A DNA stretch of 64,000 bases. Source: Pleionea sediminis (GTDB lineage Bacteria; Pseudomonadota; Gammaproteobacteria; Enterobacterales; Kangiellaceae). Each line of letters begins with the position of its first letter. Position 1 is the stretch's first letter. The DNA lies in NCBI RefSeq assembly GCF_007570825.1, contig NZ_SUNB01000002.1:310001-374000 (forward strand). The letters run 5' to 3'. The notes below the pieces were generated by a model. That model was given only the letters and a program-made list of their open reading frames with translations, was not told the origin of the DNA and searched no databases. Shown one piece after another: positions 37,017 through 47,562 of the stretch. The translations under genes and the position numbers were made by a program.

Positions 37017-38189
37017 CTACTTCACCTCGCTTATAATGGAATTAGCCATATTTTTCATAATAGATTTTCGTCGATACTTTTCAACAAAATTAGCTCTATC
37101 AACATTACAAAAATTCAATTTACTTAGTTGTTGAATTGCAGCGACTTCATCGCAAGGATAAAAAACTCCAGCATTAGAAATATTCTCGTTTATGAAGGTT
37201 GCAGCATAACCAGAAACTCCCGCTAAAATCGGCTTTCCAATTGCTGCGTATTCAAAGACCTTTGATGGCAGTACTTTTTCAAATGCACTGTAATCATTTA
37301 AATGTAAGAAGAGCACATCTGCATTAACATATTCCTTGGTTAAATTCTCTCGAGTCATAGGAGGTAACAACTCTACATTATTCAGATTCTCCACAGCGTT
37401 CTCTAAAGCCTTTCTACGTCCTCCATCACCTATTACTCGAATCATAAAATCATCACCGACTTTTAGCGCTAGCTTCGGTACAACCCTATGTAATCCTTGT
37501 CCTTCTCCAATATTACCCGCGTAAAGGATAACTTTCTTTTTAGTACTTTGCTCACTTGAGAGCTCAGCGTATCGCTTAGTGCCCAGCAAGAACTCATCAT
37601 CAATTCCGTTAGTAAAGAAATCATAATTCAAGCTGTTAAAACGTTCCTCAAAATAGCTTAAGAAACCTCGGGAGACTAAATTTACTTTTTGAACTCTCGA
37701 AAAAGTATACTTTTCTATTATCTTTATTACTAAAATTAATGGCTTGTATAATCTGTTATTCAAAACATCATTTATTGTATCTATAAATATATCCCTAATA
37801 TCTAAATACAAAGGAACCCTTAGTCTTCGTGATATTCTTGCTCCTAAAAATGCAGTAAAAAGTCTTGACGAGGTAGCAAAAATCAAGTCATATTTTCTGT
37901 CTTTGACTATCCTTAACACTTCCAAGTAAAACCTCAAAAAAGACTTGGCCTGATCGAGCATTCCACTTTTATGTGAAGGCAACTCAATCCTAAAAATATT
38001 GATTCTTTCATCCCTTTCAAACTCTTCTGCTTCTGCAGTGTAGCTAGAATACCTATTAGGCATTGTAGTAAGCACATCTATTTTTATTTTTTGATCTTCA
38101 AGAAGCATACTGTCAACAAGAGCGGTCGTACGAAAAGATCCTGCACATAAATCAGGTTTAAAATAAAAGGATAAAATCAAAATCTTCAT
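37017..38189 (-). CDS. Glycosyltransferase family 4
   Basis: 390 residues, GT-B fold: LILSFYFKPDLCAGSFRT at the N-terminus, VILYAGNIGEGQGLHRV and the C-terminal nucleotide-sugar loop with SKVFEYAAIGKPILAG. WbuB/WcaI-like. Donor and acceptor cannot be read from the sequence. Confidence 0.9.
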   Translation of the reverse strand: MKILILSFYFKPDLCAGSFRTTALVDSMLLEDQKIKIDVLTTMPNRYSSYTAEAEEFERDERINIFRIELPSHKSGMLDQAKSFLRFYLEVLRIVKDRKYDLIFATSSRLFTAFLGARISRRLRVPLYLDIRDIFIDTINDVLNNRLYKPLILVIKIIEKYTFSRVQKVNLVSRGFLSYFEERFNSLNYDFFTNGIDDEFLLGTKRYAELSSEQSTKKKVILYAGNIGEGQGLHRVVPKLALKVGDDFMIRVIGDGGRRKALENAVENLNNVELLPPMTRENLTKEYVNADVLFLHLNDYSAFEKVLPSKVFEYAAIGKPILAGVSGYAATFINENISNAGVFYPCDEVAAIQQLSKLNFCNVDRANFVEKYRRKSIMKNMANSIISEVK

Positions 38190-38204
38190 TTAAACGCTCC
38201 ATTT

Positions 38205-39842
38205 TTACCAGCGAAATTTAGAAATAACTTCACTACTTTCGAACTCCACAACTATTCGATTTGTTACCATTGACACACCAAAACTAGGGTACCAATAAGC
38301 TTTTTCTATCAAAATATATTTAACATTGTAAAATGTTGCCGTTATTTTCTTAGAGTCATTTACACGTAAAAGCAGTTCATTATTTTTTAACTCTACAATA
38401 CTCACCTCGGGGTGCAATAAAAAATGAGCAGAGCACTTAGTAAAGTTTCCACTTACATTATCTTTTACTATCAATTCATTTTCAGAGTAATCCCAACTAC
38501 GGCGATGAATTACTTTACCTGGTAAACGCATATATCCATCATGCTCTGCAAATATCAACTTGGAGTTTTCCTCGTTTTTTAACTCTATATTTTTGGTTAA
38601 TGCTCTCCTAGCAACTCGAAACCCAGCCCAAACTTCACTTGAATCTTTATCGTCAACTACAACGGTATTGTGAGCCGATGTACTTCTTTGGAATTGTCTT
38701 TCTTTTCCAGTCCCATATTCAGAAATACCGGAGTTAACAAAAACTCTTTTGTTAAAAAGACTTAACTCAAAACTCAATGTATCAGCGTGGGCATGACCGG
38801 GTTGATAATTTGGACCAACAGTTCCAACATCAACGATTAACTTGTCTGAAGCATTATTTGCCAATGAAATATAACCAGAGTCAACTAGATGAACTGCATA
38901 CTTTCTCTGAACATTTTTTCGCTCAATCCCCAGCTTCTTTGCGTACTGTTGAATAATATGATTTTTTGGTGCAACACCAAAAGTACTGTCGTTAAAAAAG
39001 CTTATTTCTCCGTCTGGATGGCTCATAGTAGCAAGCCAATGCAGAGCGCCTTCAGCTATAGTTCTCCACTCCATACTCCGTTCAAGCAACTCGTCATTTT
39101 GACAGATCTCCGCTAGGCAAATTAAGTCTAGTAAATCCCATAGTACAATTTGATGGTACATAGGAGAAAGCTCAAAATGACCACCATCTTTTAAAAACTG
39201 TTCAGGAACCTCTCTATCAAGCAGCCGAAGCCCAAGCTTTAGAAATCTTTCAGATGCGGCAGAATTAAGGAAGCAACCAATAAAAACCAATGCTTTTGCG
39301 TTTGCAAATAGATGATTTCCCAAAATATGGTATTCGAGTTGCTGCGACAAAGCATCTGCTTGCTGTATTAAGCTCTGTATCCACAAAGAATTTACATCCT
39401 TTTGCTTACTCATCCATTTAACCCAGTTAACAATGCGAAGCGATATTGGGTAGGGCTCCCAGCCTACTCCTTTACATGCAGGGTTTTCCTCAATCCAGCG
39501 TTGAATAAATGCTTTTTGCAAATCCGCTCTATTGGAGCAATCTATAGAGTTTAGATCGTCGAAATAATGTAAGTTATATAGCCATAGCTTTTCAAAGGAA
39601 TGGTCATTCCATATGTGACTCGATCTAGAACATGCCTCCGCGGACAAAAACCTGATCTTATTATCATCGAAAAGACTCTGTCGATTGTATACTGGAGAAG
39701 ACCATGTCCACTCCTGCACAGGAATGGAACCGGAGCCTAACTCTTTTACAGACGGCCGTTTAAAGCGATAATACACGCGAAAGCAGATTTGCTTAAATTG
39801 CAAATACTTGACTGTGTGAAAAATCTTTTTCGCTTTACTAAT
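38205..39842 (-). CDS. Heparinase II/III family protein
   Basis: 545 residues from ATG 39842; the frame is open from 39905 but that start overlaps asnB. The N-terminal helical barrel (~80-320) has LWLYNLHYFDDL and NHLFANAKALVF. The C-terminal beta domain has the heparinase-like GHAHADTLSFELS and STSAHNTVVVDDKDS. Such proteins are lyases of uronic-acid polymers and occur in exopolysaccharide loci. Here, in an acidic-glycan operon, it may trim or modify the product. There is no obvious signal peptide. Confidence 0.8.
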   Translation of the reverse strand: MSKAKKIFHTVKYLQFKQICFRVYYRFKRPSVKELGSGSIPVQEWTWSSPVYNRQSLFDDNKIRFLSAEACSRSSHIWNDHSFEKLWLYNLHYFDDLNSIDCSNRADLQKAFIQRWIEENPACKGVGWEPYPISLRIVNWVKWMSKQKDVNSLWIQSLIQQADALSQQLEYHILGNHLFANAKALVFIGCFLNSAASERFLKLGLRLLDREVPEQFLKDGGHFELSPMYHQIVLWDLLDLICLAEICQNDELLERSMEWRTIAEGALHWLATMSHPDGEISFFNDSTFGVAPKNHIIQQYAKKLGIERKNVQRKYAVHLVDSGYISLANNASDKLIVDVGTVGPNYQPGHAHADTLSFELSLFNKRVFVNSGISEYGTGKERQFQRSTSAHNTVVVDDKDSSEVWAGFRVARRALTKNIELKNEENSKLIFAEHDGYMRLPGKVIHRRSWDYSENELIVKDNVSGNFTKCSAHFLLHPEVSIVELKNNELLLRVNDSKKITATFYNVKYILIEKAYWYPSFGVSMVTNRIVVEFESSEVISKFRW

Positions 39843-39883
39843 CATATAAACTTCTAACGTAATGATTCTTCGTTCAACTATAG

Positions 39884-41725
39884 CTACTGTTGACTCTGAA
39901 TCCAAAACTTAAAATAGAGTAATTGCCATATCTTATATGCGTTATTGTTCTTTTTACTAAAATGATCATCAATTAACTTTTTAGCAAAGCTACTATCAAT
40001 ATAATCAATTGAAGTTAACAACTCAGAAGATATCCGCTCTTTTCCAATTTTTTTAACCAACGCGTCTATGGGCGGGTTGAAACCGGTTTTGGGTCTGTCG
40101 ATCAAGTTCCTCGGTAAAAAGTCAGATAATAATTCCTTTAGAGGTTTCTTGGTACCCTTGTTATCAATCAAGTTATCAGCTTTCTCGGCGATACCATGAG
40201 CAACCAAAGACTCATCTAAAAGAGGAACTCTAAGTTCGATGCTCGCCAACATACTAGCCTTATCAGATACAATTAAATTGTGCGCAAGAAAACCGAAGCG
40301 GTCCAAGTATTGTCCCATTTTCACTTTATTTTTTGAAACACCATTAAAACCAGCCATTAGTTTGTTCATAGAAGTACTAAATACGTCGAAATACTCAGCC
40401 TCTTCTTTACCAAATAATTGCTGTAACTCTTTCCTACTGAAATAGCCAAGTAATCTAGAATAAGCCACGCCCCAATTACTTTCTTGCGTGTAAGACACAA
40501 GGCGCTCAAACTTTTTGTCTAAACTCTTGGGAAATATCCTTAATTTTAGAATAAGCTTTAGTAGTGGCGTAGCTAACTTGAACAAGCTGTGTTTATTTAA
40601 AACATGATATCTTGGATAACCAGCAAAAGCTTCGTCTCCACCCATACCACTTAACATAACTTTGTAACCACTTTCTCTCGCAGCTTCTGACAGTTGATAA
40701 GTCGCCCAGAAAGTATAGTCTGACACAAGCTCTTCTGATTTAGTGGCTACAAATTTCACTTGCTCGATTAGTTGTTCAATATCTGATTCATCATCTGAAA
40801 AACGATAAGATACTAACTTCTTGTCCAAATGTTTAGCAATTTTTCTAGAGTACTCTTTATCAACATTAGAAGCAGGATCTGAAGCATATTCAGCAAAGAA
40901 AAGATCTGCGTCTCCAGCTAAACCTGCCAATATACTTGAATCGGCACCACCACTAAAAAATACTCCTAGCGGCACATCAGCAATAAGTTGGTTAGAAACA
41001 GAGTTAGTAAGCTTTTCTTTAAAGTTCTGATGATTATTGTATTTTGCTAAAGGTTGAATCTCATTATAAACTACATTTGAACTTGCCAACTCGATAGTCA
41101 TAAAAGAGCCAGGCATTAATTTCTTAATGTCTTTAAAGCCTGTATTGGGTTCGTATAGGAAGCCTGTGTTAAAAAAGGCATATACATCATTGCGGTCGAT
41201 CTCCAAACTATCTTTAATGTAGGGCTTTAAACCTTTAATTTCGGAGCTAGCGAAAATACTGCTCTTATTCTTAGAAATGTACAAAGGTTTTATTCCTATG
41301 CTATCTCGCACTATATGCACACATCCTTTAACTGAATCCAATATAACAAAACTATACATCCCCTTAAGCATTTTAAAAGAGTCTGTTCCATGCTCTATAA
41401 AAAGCTTGAGTATTACTTCAGTATCTGAGCTTCCCACAAAAGGATATTCCTTTCTATCAAGCTCTACGCGCAGTTCGCGATGATTGTATACCTCACCATT
41501 AAATACTATTGAGTAGCCTCTGCTATCGTGCATTGGCTGGTTTCCCGCATCAGATAACTCTATAATACTAAGTCGACTATGCCCTAATCCTACAAAAGCA
41601 TTTTCAATTTTAGTTTCATATACGCCGGTGGCATCTGGCCCTCTGTGTCTTATCAGTTCGAGGCTCTCCCGAATTTCACTTTTGAAACTTGATTCTTGGC
41701 TATAGTAAAAACTAATTCCGCACAT
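39884..41725 (-). CDS. asnB: Glutamine-dependent asparagine synthase-like amidotransferase
   Basis: 613 residues. The N-terminal glutaminase begins MCGISFYY with Cys2 as nucleophile, and has RHRGPDATG and FNGEVYNHREL. The synthase domain has the PP-loop VFFSGGADSS and the GMGGDEAFAGYPRY block. In polysaccharide loci such enzymes amidate uronic acids (WbpS-like) rather than aspartate. wecC in the same operon supplies a uronic acid. It overlaps wzy by 14 bases. Confidence 0.9.
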   Translation of the reverse strand: MCGISFYYSQESSFKSEIRESLELIRHRGPDATGVYETKIENAFVGLGHSRLSIIELSDAGNQPMHDSRGYSIVFNGEVYNHRELRVELDRKEYPFVGSSDTEVILKLFIEHGTDSFKMLKGMYSFVILDSVKGCVHIVRDSIGIKPLYISKNKSSIFASSEIKGLKPYIKDSLEIDRNDVYAFFNTGFLYEPNTGFKDIKKLMPGSFMTIELASSNVVYNEIQPLAKYNNHQNFKEKLTNSVSNQLIADVPLGVFFSGGADSSILAGLAGDADLFFAEYASDPASNVDKEYSRKIAKHLDKKLVSYRFSDDESDIEQLIEQVKFVATKSEELVSDYTFWATYQLSEAARESGYKVMLSGMGGDEAFAGYPRYHVLNKHSLFKLATPLLKLILKLRIFPKSLDKKFERLVSYTQESNWGVAYSRLLGYFSRKELQQLFGKEEAEYFDVFSTSMNKLMAGFNGVSKNKVKMGQYLDRFGFLAHNLIVSDKASMLASIELRVPLLDESLVAHGIAEKADNLIDNKGTKKPLKELLSDFLPRNLIDRPKTGFNPPIDALVKKIGKERISSELLTSIDYIDSSFAKKLIDDHFSKKNNNAYKIWQLLYFKFWIQSQQ

Positions 41726-42917
41726 AATACTCGCTTTTTTTGTTATTTAATTGAACTCCCATTGCGAACAGGAACCAAGTAATAGGGAATGCAATAGAAT
41801 ATGAAAATAAAAGAAAAGAAATCATAAGAGCTGCAAATGGCAATATAGGCCGCTTTATAATAAACAGTAGAAATAAAGGTGTAAGGAACCAAATACCGTA
41901 AGCGGTAAGGTAAAAACCAAAAGAAGATACAGGGTGAAAATTCTCACCATATGAACCGTAGAAATATCTTAGATATGAATCATTATCTACAATTTCTTGC
42001 GAAATAGACTTTACTTCACCATGACCCACCCCAGCGGGAGACTGTGAGAACGAAATACCTGCAACATAAACAGCGTAGATTCGATACAATATTGAACGGT
42101 CTTGAATGAAAAGTTCAGGCTGTGCGAATAAGCGTATTATGGTATGGGCACCACGTCCAACTTCGTCGAACTCCATATCTGGTTGATTCAAGCTAGTAGT
42201 CGTAAGCACGGCTATAAGCACAACGAAAGAAGCAATAAACTTCACCACCCCTACATTTTTTAATATTAGTAAAACGATAAATATTAGCAAATAAGCGTAA
42301 CCAGAACCGGATTTAGTCATTGCAATCATAATTACGATAAAGATTGTATTGACTATAAACATACCTATTTTGATTTTCTTGAGTTTCAGAAAATAAATAT
42401 TTATCGCTAGTAGACCAACCAATAACCCTCCGAACAGACCGGGCTCTGTTGAAAATGTCGATATTCCTCTATAGCCAAGTTCAGTTACATTAATATTTCG
42501 AACTAGAAGAGACTGAATGGAGATCATTTGACTTGGAAAAATGACGAACATCAGTGAAAACAAAAAATAGATAAATATAGCTGCATTAAATACACGCGCG
42601 GAAAAGGATTTCCTAAAATGGTATATAAATAATGCTGTACACAGAGCTAGTGGCAAAGCAATTAACTTACCTATCTGTAGATCGACGTTTTCAAGAGGAT
42701 TAATGTAAATAAATGCAAAACAGCAAAAAACTATGCCAACTAATAATCCAGCTGGAACTTTACCGGTTAAAGCAGACCTCAACAAAAAGTAGAGCAATGC
42801 AATCGAACCCGCGATCGGTTGAACATCACTATTTACTGGTACGGGGGATACAAATGGGAATAACGCAAAAACAAAGAATGTGTTTACCACTACTATTTCA
42901 AGCTTACCACTAACCAT
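41712..42917 (-). CDS. Wzy-like O-antigen/capsule polymerase
   Basis: 401 residues from ATG 42917, which overlaps the wzx stop by eight bases (ATGGTTAG). The frame opens at 42977 but the extra 20 residues would run into wzx. It has about ten hydrophobic segments and a large hydrophilic loop (~255-330, GVGHGEVKSIS), the usual Wzy shape. No sequence motif is diagnostic; the call rests on topology and context. Confidence 0.75.
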   Translation of the reverse strand: MVSGKLEIVVVNTFFVFALFPFVSPVPVNSDVQPIAGSIALLYFLLRSALTGKVPAGLLVGIVFCCFAFIYINPLENVDLQIGKLIALPLALCTALFIYHFRKSFSARVFNAAIFIYFLFSLMFVIFPSQMISIQSLLVRNINVTELGYRGISTFSTEPGLFGGLLVGLLAINIYFLKLKKIKIGMFIVNTIFIVIMIAMTKSGSGYAYLLIFIVLLILKNVGVVKFIASFVVLIAVLTTTSLNQPDMEFDEVGRGAHTIIRLFAQPELFIQDRSILYRIYAVYVAGISFSQSPAGVGHGEVKSISQEIVDNDSYLRYFYGSYGENFHPVSSFGFYLTAYGIWFLTPLFLLFIIKRPILPFAALMISFLLFSYSIAFPITWFLFAMGVQLNNKKSEYYVRN

Positions 42918-44118
42918 TATTACTAGTCTTATTCCAAATGAACACTCTTGTATTGGTAAATACGGAGAACGAAGCAATAGTTAACACTATAGTTAATAGC
43001 ACAATTTGAAAGTCAAATTCTCTCAAAAACCCAAATAGACATATTAAAACTGCACCTGACAACATAAAACTATATAAAAGCATTGAAAAGTTTTTTTCTT
43101 TATTTAGATACATATAAAAAATACTTGGTAAGAATATGGTGAGCGCGCATCCTTTTAATGTTATTTGTAAATAAAAGAATTCGATATAGTCAGCATAGGA
43201 ACTAAAAAACGCGTGTATAACCCACGATGAAACTGCGATATAAAGTGTTGACAATATAAAAATTATTAACAAATAATATAATTGAAACTTACCTCCTTTA
43301 TCAAAGCCATCCGGGCTCGAATATCTGGACAGCAAGTATGGAGATAGTAGGTATAAACAAGAAGACACCCCCATGTAAAATAAATTACTGAAGTTGTCAT
43401 ACAACTGATATTGCCCTATAAAACCTTCTGGCATCGTTTTGTTTACAATAAACTTATCGACAAACAAAAAGATAAATATCGCTCCGTTTATAACTAAATG
43501 CTGCAGTGGCACTAACCAAGTCTTCAATCTAGGCAAATACAACATTGTAAGGTGCTGCGCTGCAAACTTTCGAACCATGAAAAACACAATATATGCAGCA
43601 GAAGAGAGCAGTCCGAAAAACACTGCAATCATGTATGAATCAATAATATCTGCATCTAAATGCATCAAAATGACAAATACCATCAATGTCACAACTGGAT
43701 AAGCGCAGTTAAATTTAATTAATGAAACTTCTTCTAATAATGACCGGTAGTAAGATTGACCAAAAGATCTAAATGCATTGAAGAACAGAACACCACAAAT
43801 TAATAACGACAAAGCTGACTTATCATTGAAAATCAAAAAACAAAGTGCTAAACATATGCCTATAATTAGCGTTTGACTGAAGTAACGCTTGAGATAGATG
43901 TCATACGAACTTACCTCGTTTATTTTCACATCTTTTATAAAACTAGAACCAATACCTGAGTAAATTATTGTTGTTGTGCTTATCACTAGTAAAAACGGTA
44001 AAATACGGCTATATTCCGATGGTTCGACGACATAGCCAATGTAAAACAATATTAATGACAATATGGCAAGTTCAAAAAACTTGCCTATGACATATCTCAA
44101 TATTTTTTTTACTATCAC
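42910..44118 (-). CDS. Wzx-like lipid-linked repeat-unit flippase
   Basis: 402 residues, almost entirely hydrophobic helices (about 12), starting MIVKKILRYVIGKFF. The topology suits the MATE/PST flippase family that moves undecaprenyl-linked repeats across the inner membrane. It overlaps the polymerase gene, and the glycosyltransferase gene ends ten bases before it. Confidence 0.75.
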   Translation of the reverse strand: MIVKKILRYVIGKFFELAILSLILFYIGYVVEPSEYSRILPFLLVISTTTIIYSGIGSSFIKDVKINEVSSYDIYLKRYFSQTLIIGICLALCFLIFNDKSALSLLICGVLFFNAFRSFGQSYYRSLLEEVSLIKFNCAYPVVTLMVFVILMHLDADIIDSYMIAVFFGLLSSAAYIVFFMVRKFAAQHLTMLYLPRLKTWLVPLQHLVINGAIFIFLFVDKFIVNKTMPEGFIGQYQLYDNFSNLFYMGVSSCLYLLSPYLLSRYSSPDGFDKGGKFQLYYLLIIFILSTLYIAVSSWVIHAFFSSYADYIEFFYLQITLKGCALTIFLPSIFYMYLNKEKNFSMLLYSFMLSGAVLICLFGFLREFDFQIVLLTIVLTIASFSVFTNTRVFIWNKTSNNG

Positions 44119-44127
44119 CGGTTATAC

Positions 44128-45786
44128 CTATACCAGCAATTCTTTTTTGACAGTTATATCTTTTAAAACGTGTGACAAATTCCACGCAGAATAATCGACA
44201 TTTTGGAAAGCACTCAACAACTCTTCCTTAAGGGCCTCCAAACTGTTCACTGATTTACAACTATTACCTATAATTGACTCGATAATAGATTGTGAATAAG
44301 CATCGATTGCTACGGGTATCACTTTTTTTTGCAGCTCAATCGCCTCAACTAAAATCGAAGATGTTTTAGAAATGACAACCCTTGCTTTAATTAACCCGTT
44401 TAAATAGAACGACTCTGTATCTAAAGCAATTCGATCAGAAATTGTTTCATAATTATAAGAATCTCTGGGATGATTTCTAATAATTAGTTTCCACTCATCA
44501 GGTAATTCTTTCAAGACTGATTTCACTATATTGACATTATCATTTATGCCGTAAGGCTGCGTATAAAAAATTACACTTTTGTCTAGTTCCTCCGAGTCAC
44601 AACGCTCCACCAACGATGACAATGTAAAACTGCCAATATACTCTATACGAGCATTTTTATATAACTTCTGTAAAAGCAGATTATCAACTCGCGATTTAGC
44701 AAATAGCAGATCCTGAGCGGGAAACTTTGGAACATAAAGATTGCCAATACTAATTGTTTGCAACCCTACCAACTCTATATCTCTCTTAGCAGTGACGCAA
44801 GCGTCGATAAGAGCATATCGACTGGTCATTTCTAGTGAATAAACCCGAGAGTAACTCCCCAAATCTAAAAATCGTTTCAGCCCTCTATAATAAGCAAAAG
44901 ACGTCAAAAGGCAGCTCGATTCACTGAGTAAAGTCTTTTTACTTAGTTTAATTTCGCCATTTAACACCGTTAGGCTTACTAAAGAATCCAGGCAGAATAA
45001 CTCTTTTATTTTCCAAGCGATGAAATCGAACAATGACAGTACAATTTCCTGAACACCTATCAATGAAGTGTATTGTTCAGATTGTATTTTTCCAAAACCA
45101 GGTCCTCGAACTAATTCGATGCCAGTGACTGTATTCTTGAGATATTCAATATTTTTTAGCTGATCACCTGTCCTAAAAATAGCAGCCTGTTTAGCGGCAA
45201 AAGTCCTTCTCTTCGAGAACTGAACTGAAGAGAATAAGTTGAAACTCGTGATAGTAAGGAGAGCAAAATTGCGGATCCACTTAACAAGTCGAAGCATAAA
45301 GATACCCTCTTTTTTCCAATATAGCTTTGACTCTTGCCCTTTTGATTTAACCCACTGAGCAATTAAAGGGTTTAGCATTCTAGCTCTAGAGCTTAATAAT
45401 GGCCGAGAAACCTCTGTATTTGCAGCTAAATAGACAGACACAAAAGAACAGCTGGAATGACCGCCATACAAGTGTACCGAAGAATAATTAAGCTCATCTA
45501 ACAAGGTCACTACTTGCAAAAATTCAATAAAAAGGAACTTAAACCAATCATTGACTTGAGAAGTACAGTGATATGCCTCTTCGCCAAACAACTCATCAAT
45601 TTTATTATCAAATTCTGACGCAAACTGTTGAATCGAATTAGGCTCGACAGAAGATAAGCTAATAGCTTCAGTACAATTAATGCTTTCTACATTGATATTT
45701 TTTCCATATATTACGGTGTCGTCTTGTTGAATTTCACTTGCATTTTTTGGGTATGCAAACTCATCTAAAAAAATGAGAACTCTCAT
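44128..45786 (-). CDS. Putative glycosyltransferase, polysialyltransferase-like
   Basis: 552 residues from ATG 45786, with AGG upstream. The N-terminal half is divergent. The C-terminal third (~380-530) looks like a GT-B donor-binding half: SVIFYTQPYGIND, WKLIIRNHPRDS, VVISKTSSILVEAIELQKKVI, as in capsule sialyl- or legionaminyl-type transferases. Position next to the nonulosonic acid genes supports transfer of that sugar. No catalytic residue can be named. Confidence 0.55.
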   Translation of the reverse strand: MRVLIFLDEFAYPKNASEIQQDDTVIYGKNINVESINCTEAISLSSVEPNSIQQFASEFDNKIDELFGEEAYHCTSQVNDWFKFLFIEFLQVVTLLDELNYSSVHLYGGHSSCSFVSVYLAANTEVSRPLLSSRARMLNPLIAQWVKSKGQESKLYWKKEGIFMLRLVKWIRNFALLTITSFNLFSSVQFSKRRTFAAKQAAIFRTGDQLKNIEYLKNTVTGIELVRGPGFGKIQSEQYTSLIGVQEIVLSLFDFIAWKIKELFCLDSLVSLTVLNGEIKLSKKTLLSESSCLLTSFAYYRGLKRFLDLGSYSRVYSLEMTSRYALIDACVTAKRDIELVGLQTISIGNLYVPKFPAQDLLFAKSRVDNLLLQKLYKNARIEYIGSFTLSSLVERCDSEELDKSVIFYTQPYGINDNVNIVKSVLKELPDEWKLIIRNHPRDSYNYETISDRIALDTESFYLNGLIKARVVISKTSSILVEAIELQKKVIPVAIDAYSQSIIESIIGNSCKSVNSLEALKEELLSAFQNVDYSAWNLSHVLKDITVKKELLV

Positions 45787-45839
45787 TAGCAGCACCTATT
45801 TTAGGGGATAATTATTTAACCGTAGCTAATGAGGCACCA

Positions 45840-46643
45840 CTACCAGACAGTGAAGCCACCATCCACAACAATATTTTGACCAGTTACATACTTAGAAAGA
45901 TCGCTTGCAAGATACACAACGGTTCCCTTTATATCTTCTTCGGTTGCCATTCTTTTCAGAGGAGTCTTTTCAGTGAAGCGGTTGACGAAAGATTCAGGCT
46001 GGCCTCTAAATACGCCACCCGGGCTAACAGTATTAACTCTAACATTTGGAGCCAATACTGTTGAAAGCCACCTAGTTAGTTGTGTGAGTCCACCTTTACT
46101 CGCAGCATATGCTGCTGGATTACCCATTGCAGTGCCTTCATACAGGCTCAAATCAGGACCCGAAATCCCATAAATAGAGCCGATATTTACTATCGATGCA
46201 GCACCGCTCTTTTCGAACAACGACGCACATGATTTAATCAAACAAAAAGGAGCTGTTAGGTTTACTTCAATTGCGCGACGCCAAGTGTCTATAGACTGCT
46301 TCTCAAAGCTTGTAGCCCAGCCATCTAGAGATGAATCACCAACGAATGCAGCATTATTGACCATTATGTCTAGCTTTCCAAACTCCTTTCCAACTTTGTC
46401 AGCGACAGACTTAATTTCAATTTCATCCTCGAGATTGACTACAAGCGTCATAACGTTTACAGAGTACTTATGTTTAAGTCCTTCAGCTACAGCATTTAAC
46501 TTTTCTGTATTAACGTCTAACAACACGAGATTAGAACCTTGTTCCGCAAGCCCTTCGGCAATAACTTGTCCGATATGCCCGGCACCACCTGTTATCAAGG
46601 ACACGCGCCCCTTCAAATCTAATAATTCGTTTACGCTTTTCAT
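45840..46643 (-). CDS. SDR oxidoreductase, PtmA-like (copy 2)
   Basis: 267 residues. It has TGGAGHIGQVIA (NAD fold), NNAAFVGDS, VNIGSIYG and the catalytic YAASKGGL. It resembles PtmA of Campylobacter legionaminic acid loci. It shares obvious sequence identity with the SDR at 47556 (YGISGPDLSLYEG / YGHVAPDYRLYEG), so they are paralogues. The preceding oxidoreductase ends one base before it. Confidence 0.85.
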   Translation of the reverse strand: MKSVNELLDLKGRVSLITGGAGHIGQVIAEGLAEQGSNLVLLDVNTEKLNAVAEGLKHKYSVNVMTLVVNLEDEIEIKSVADKVGKEFGKLDIMVNNAAFVGDSSLDGWATSFEKQSIDTWRRAIEVNLTAPFCLIKSCASLFEKSGAASIVNIGSIYGISGPDLSLYEGTAMGNPAAYAASKGGLTQLTRWLSTVLAPNVRVNTVSPGGVFRGQPESFVNRFTEKTPLKRMATEEDIKGTVVYLASDLSKYVTGQNIVVDGGFTVW

Positions 46644-46644
46644 T

Positions 46645-47562
46645 CTACAGCTCTCTTAATTCAATTTTTCTTTGTTGATTGAGAGACATTTTGCCAGCGA
46701 CGAGCGTTTTAATTGATCGCACTGTTATACCTGCAGGTATTGCTGGAGTACCGGTTTTCACTTGCTCAATAAACCGATACAAAGTTCGTTTAAACGCAGT
46801 GAAATTATCTCGAACCTCGGACTTTGATATCTTTTCAGTTCCAAAAATATCAAATGAAAAGGTGACAATATCTGAACCTAGAGTATCTACTTGTAAGCAT
46901 GTGCCACAAGCCATTTCAATCAACATTTGTTGATACTTGCCATTGTGCTTACAGTCAACAGAAATGGGTTCGAAATCTTTCAATCCCAAAGCAGTATCAA
47001 TCATGTGTATACCGTATTTTTCCCAGCCATTAATAACGGCTGCACGGATTAATTTAACATCTCCAAATTCATCTAAACGGTGTCGTGCATGATCTAACTC
47101 ACCTGCATAACGAAAACCTGAACAAGACATTAGCAAACCATTTTCTAAAAATTGACTAAACCACTCGAGTTCAGATAGCTCCAACGTTAATGGCTTATCA
47201 ATAAATACAGGTGTACCGGTCTCTAGAAACACTTTAGCTATTGGATAGTGACTTTCAAAGTCATCTCTAGCTATTACAACAGCATCAACGCTTCCCAACA
47301 TGTCGGTATATTCATTTACCACATTAGGAATTAAACAAGATCTCGCTATTTCTTCACTCAAAGGTTGATTTTGTGTCCAGACATGCGTCACTTGGGCGTC
47401 TAACGCAGCCAATTCGCAATCATCTCTCTTCTGCAAGTAATTTAAAATCCCAGTCCATTTAGTTTTACAAAGCTCGTCCTTATTGTAACCATTGATAATT
47501 GCAGAAAAAGAATATGGGTGTCCATTCCCTTCGCTAAAACCAATGATTCCTATTTTTACCAT
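46645..47562 (-). CDS. Gfo/Idh/MocA-like oxidoreductase
   Basis: 305 residues from ATG 47562 (MVKIGIIGFSEGNG), overlapping the previous SDR stop by seven bases. The Rossmann GIIGFSEGNGH is followed by the substrate block PVFIDKPLTLEL, with the conserved Lys of the family. In Campylobacter legionaminic loci a related gene (PtmF-like role) sits between ptmA and ptmB genes. The reaction is uncertain. Confidence 0.75.
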   Translation of the reverse strand: MVKIGIIGFSEGNGHPYSFSAIINGYNKDELCKTKWTGILNYLQKRDDCELAALDAQVTHVWTQNQPLSEEIARSCLIPNVVNEYTDMLGSVDAVVIARDDFESHYPIAKVFLETGTPVFIDKPLTLELSELEWFSQFLENGLLMSCSGFRYAGELDHARHRLDEFGDVKLIRAAVINGWEKYGIHMIDTALGLKDFEPISVDCKHNGKYQQMLIEMACGTCLQVDTLGSDIVTFSFDIFGTEKISKSEVRDNFTAFKRTLYRFIEQVKTGTPAIPAGITVRSIKTLVAGKMSLNQQRKIELREL

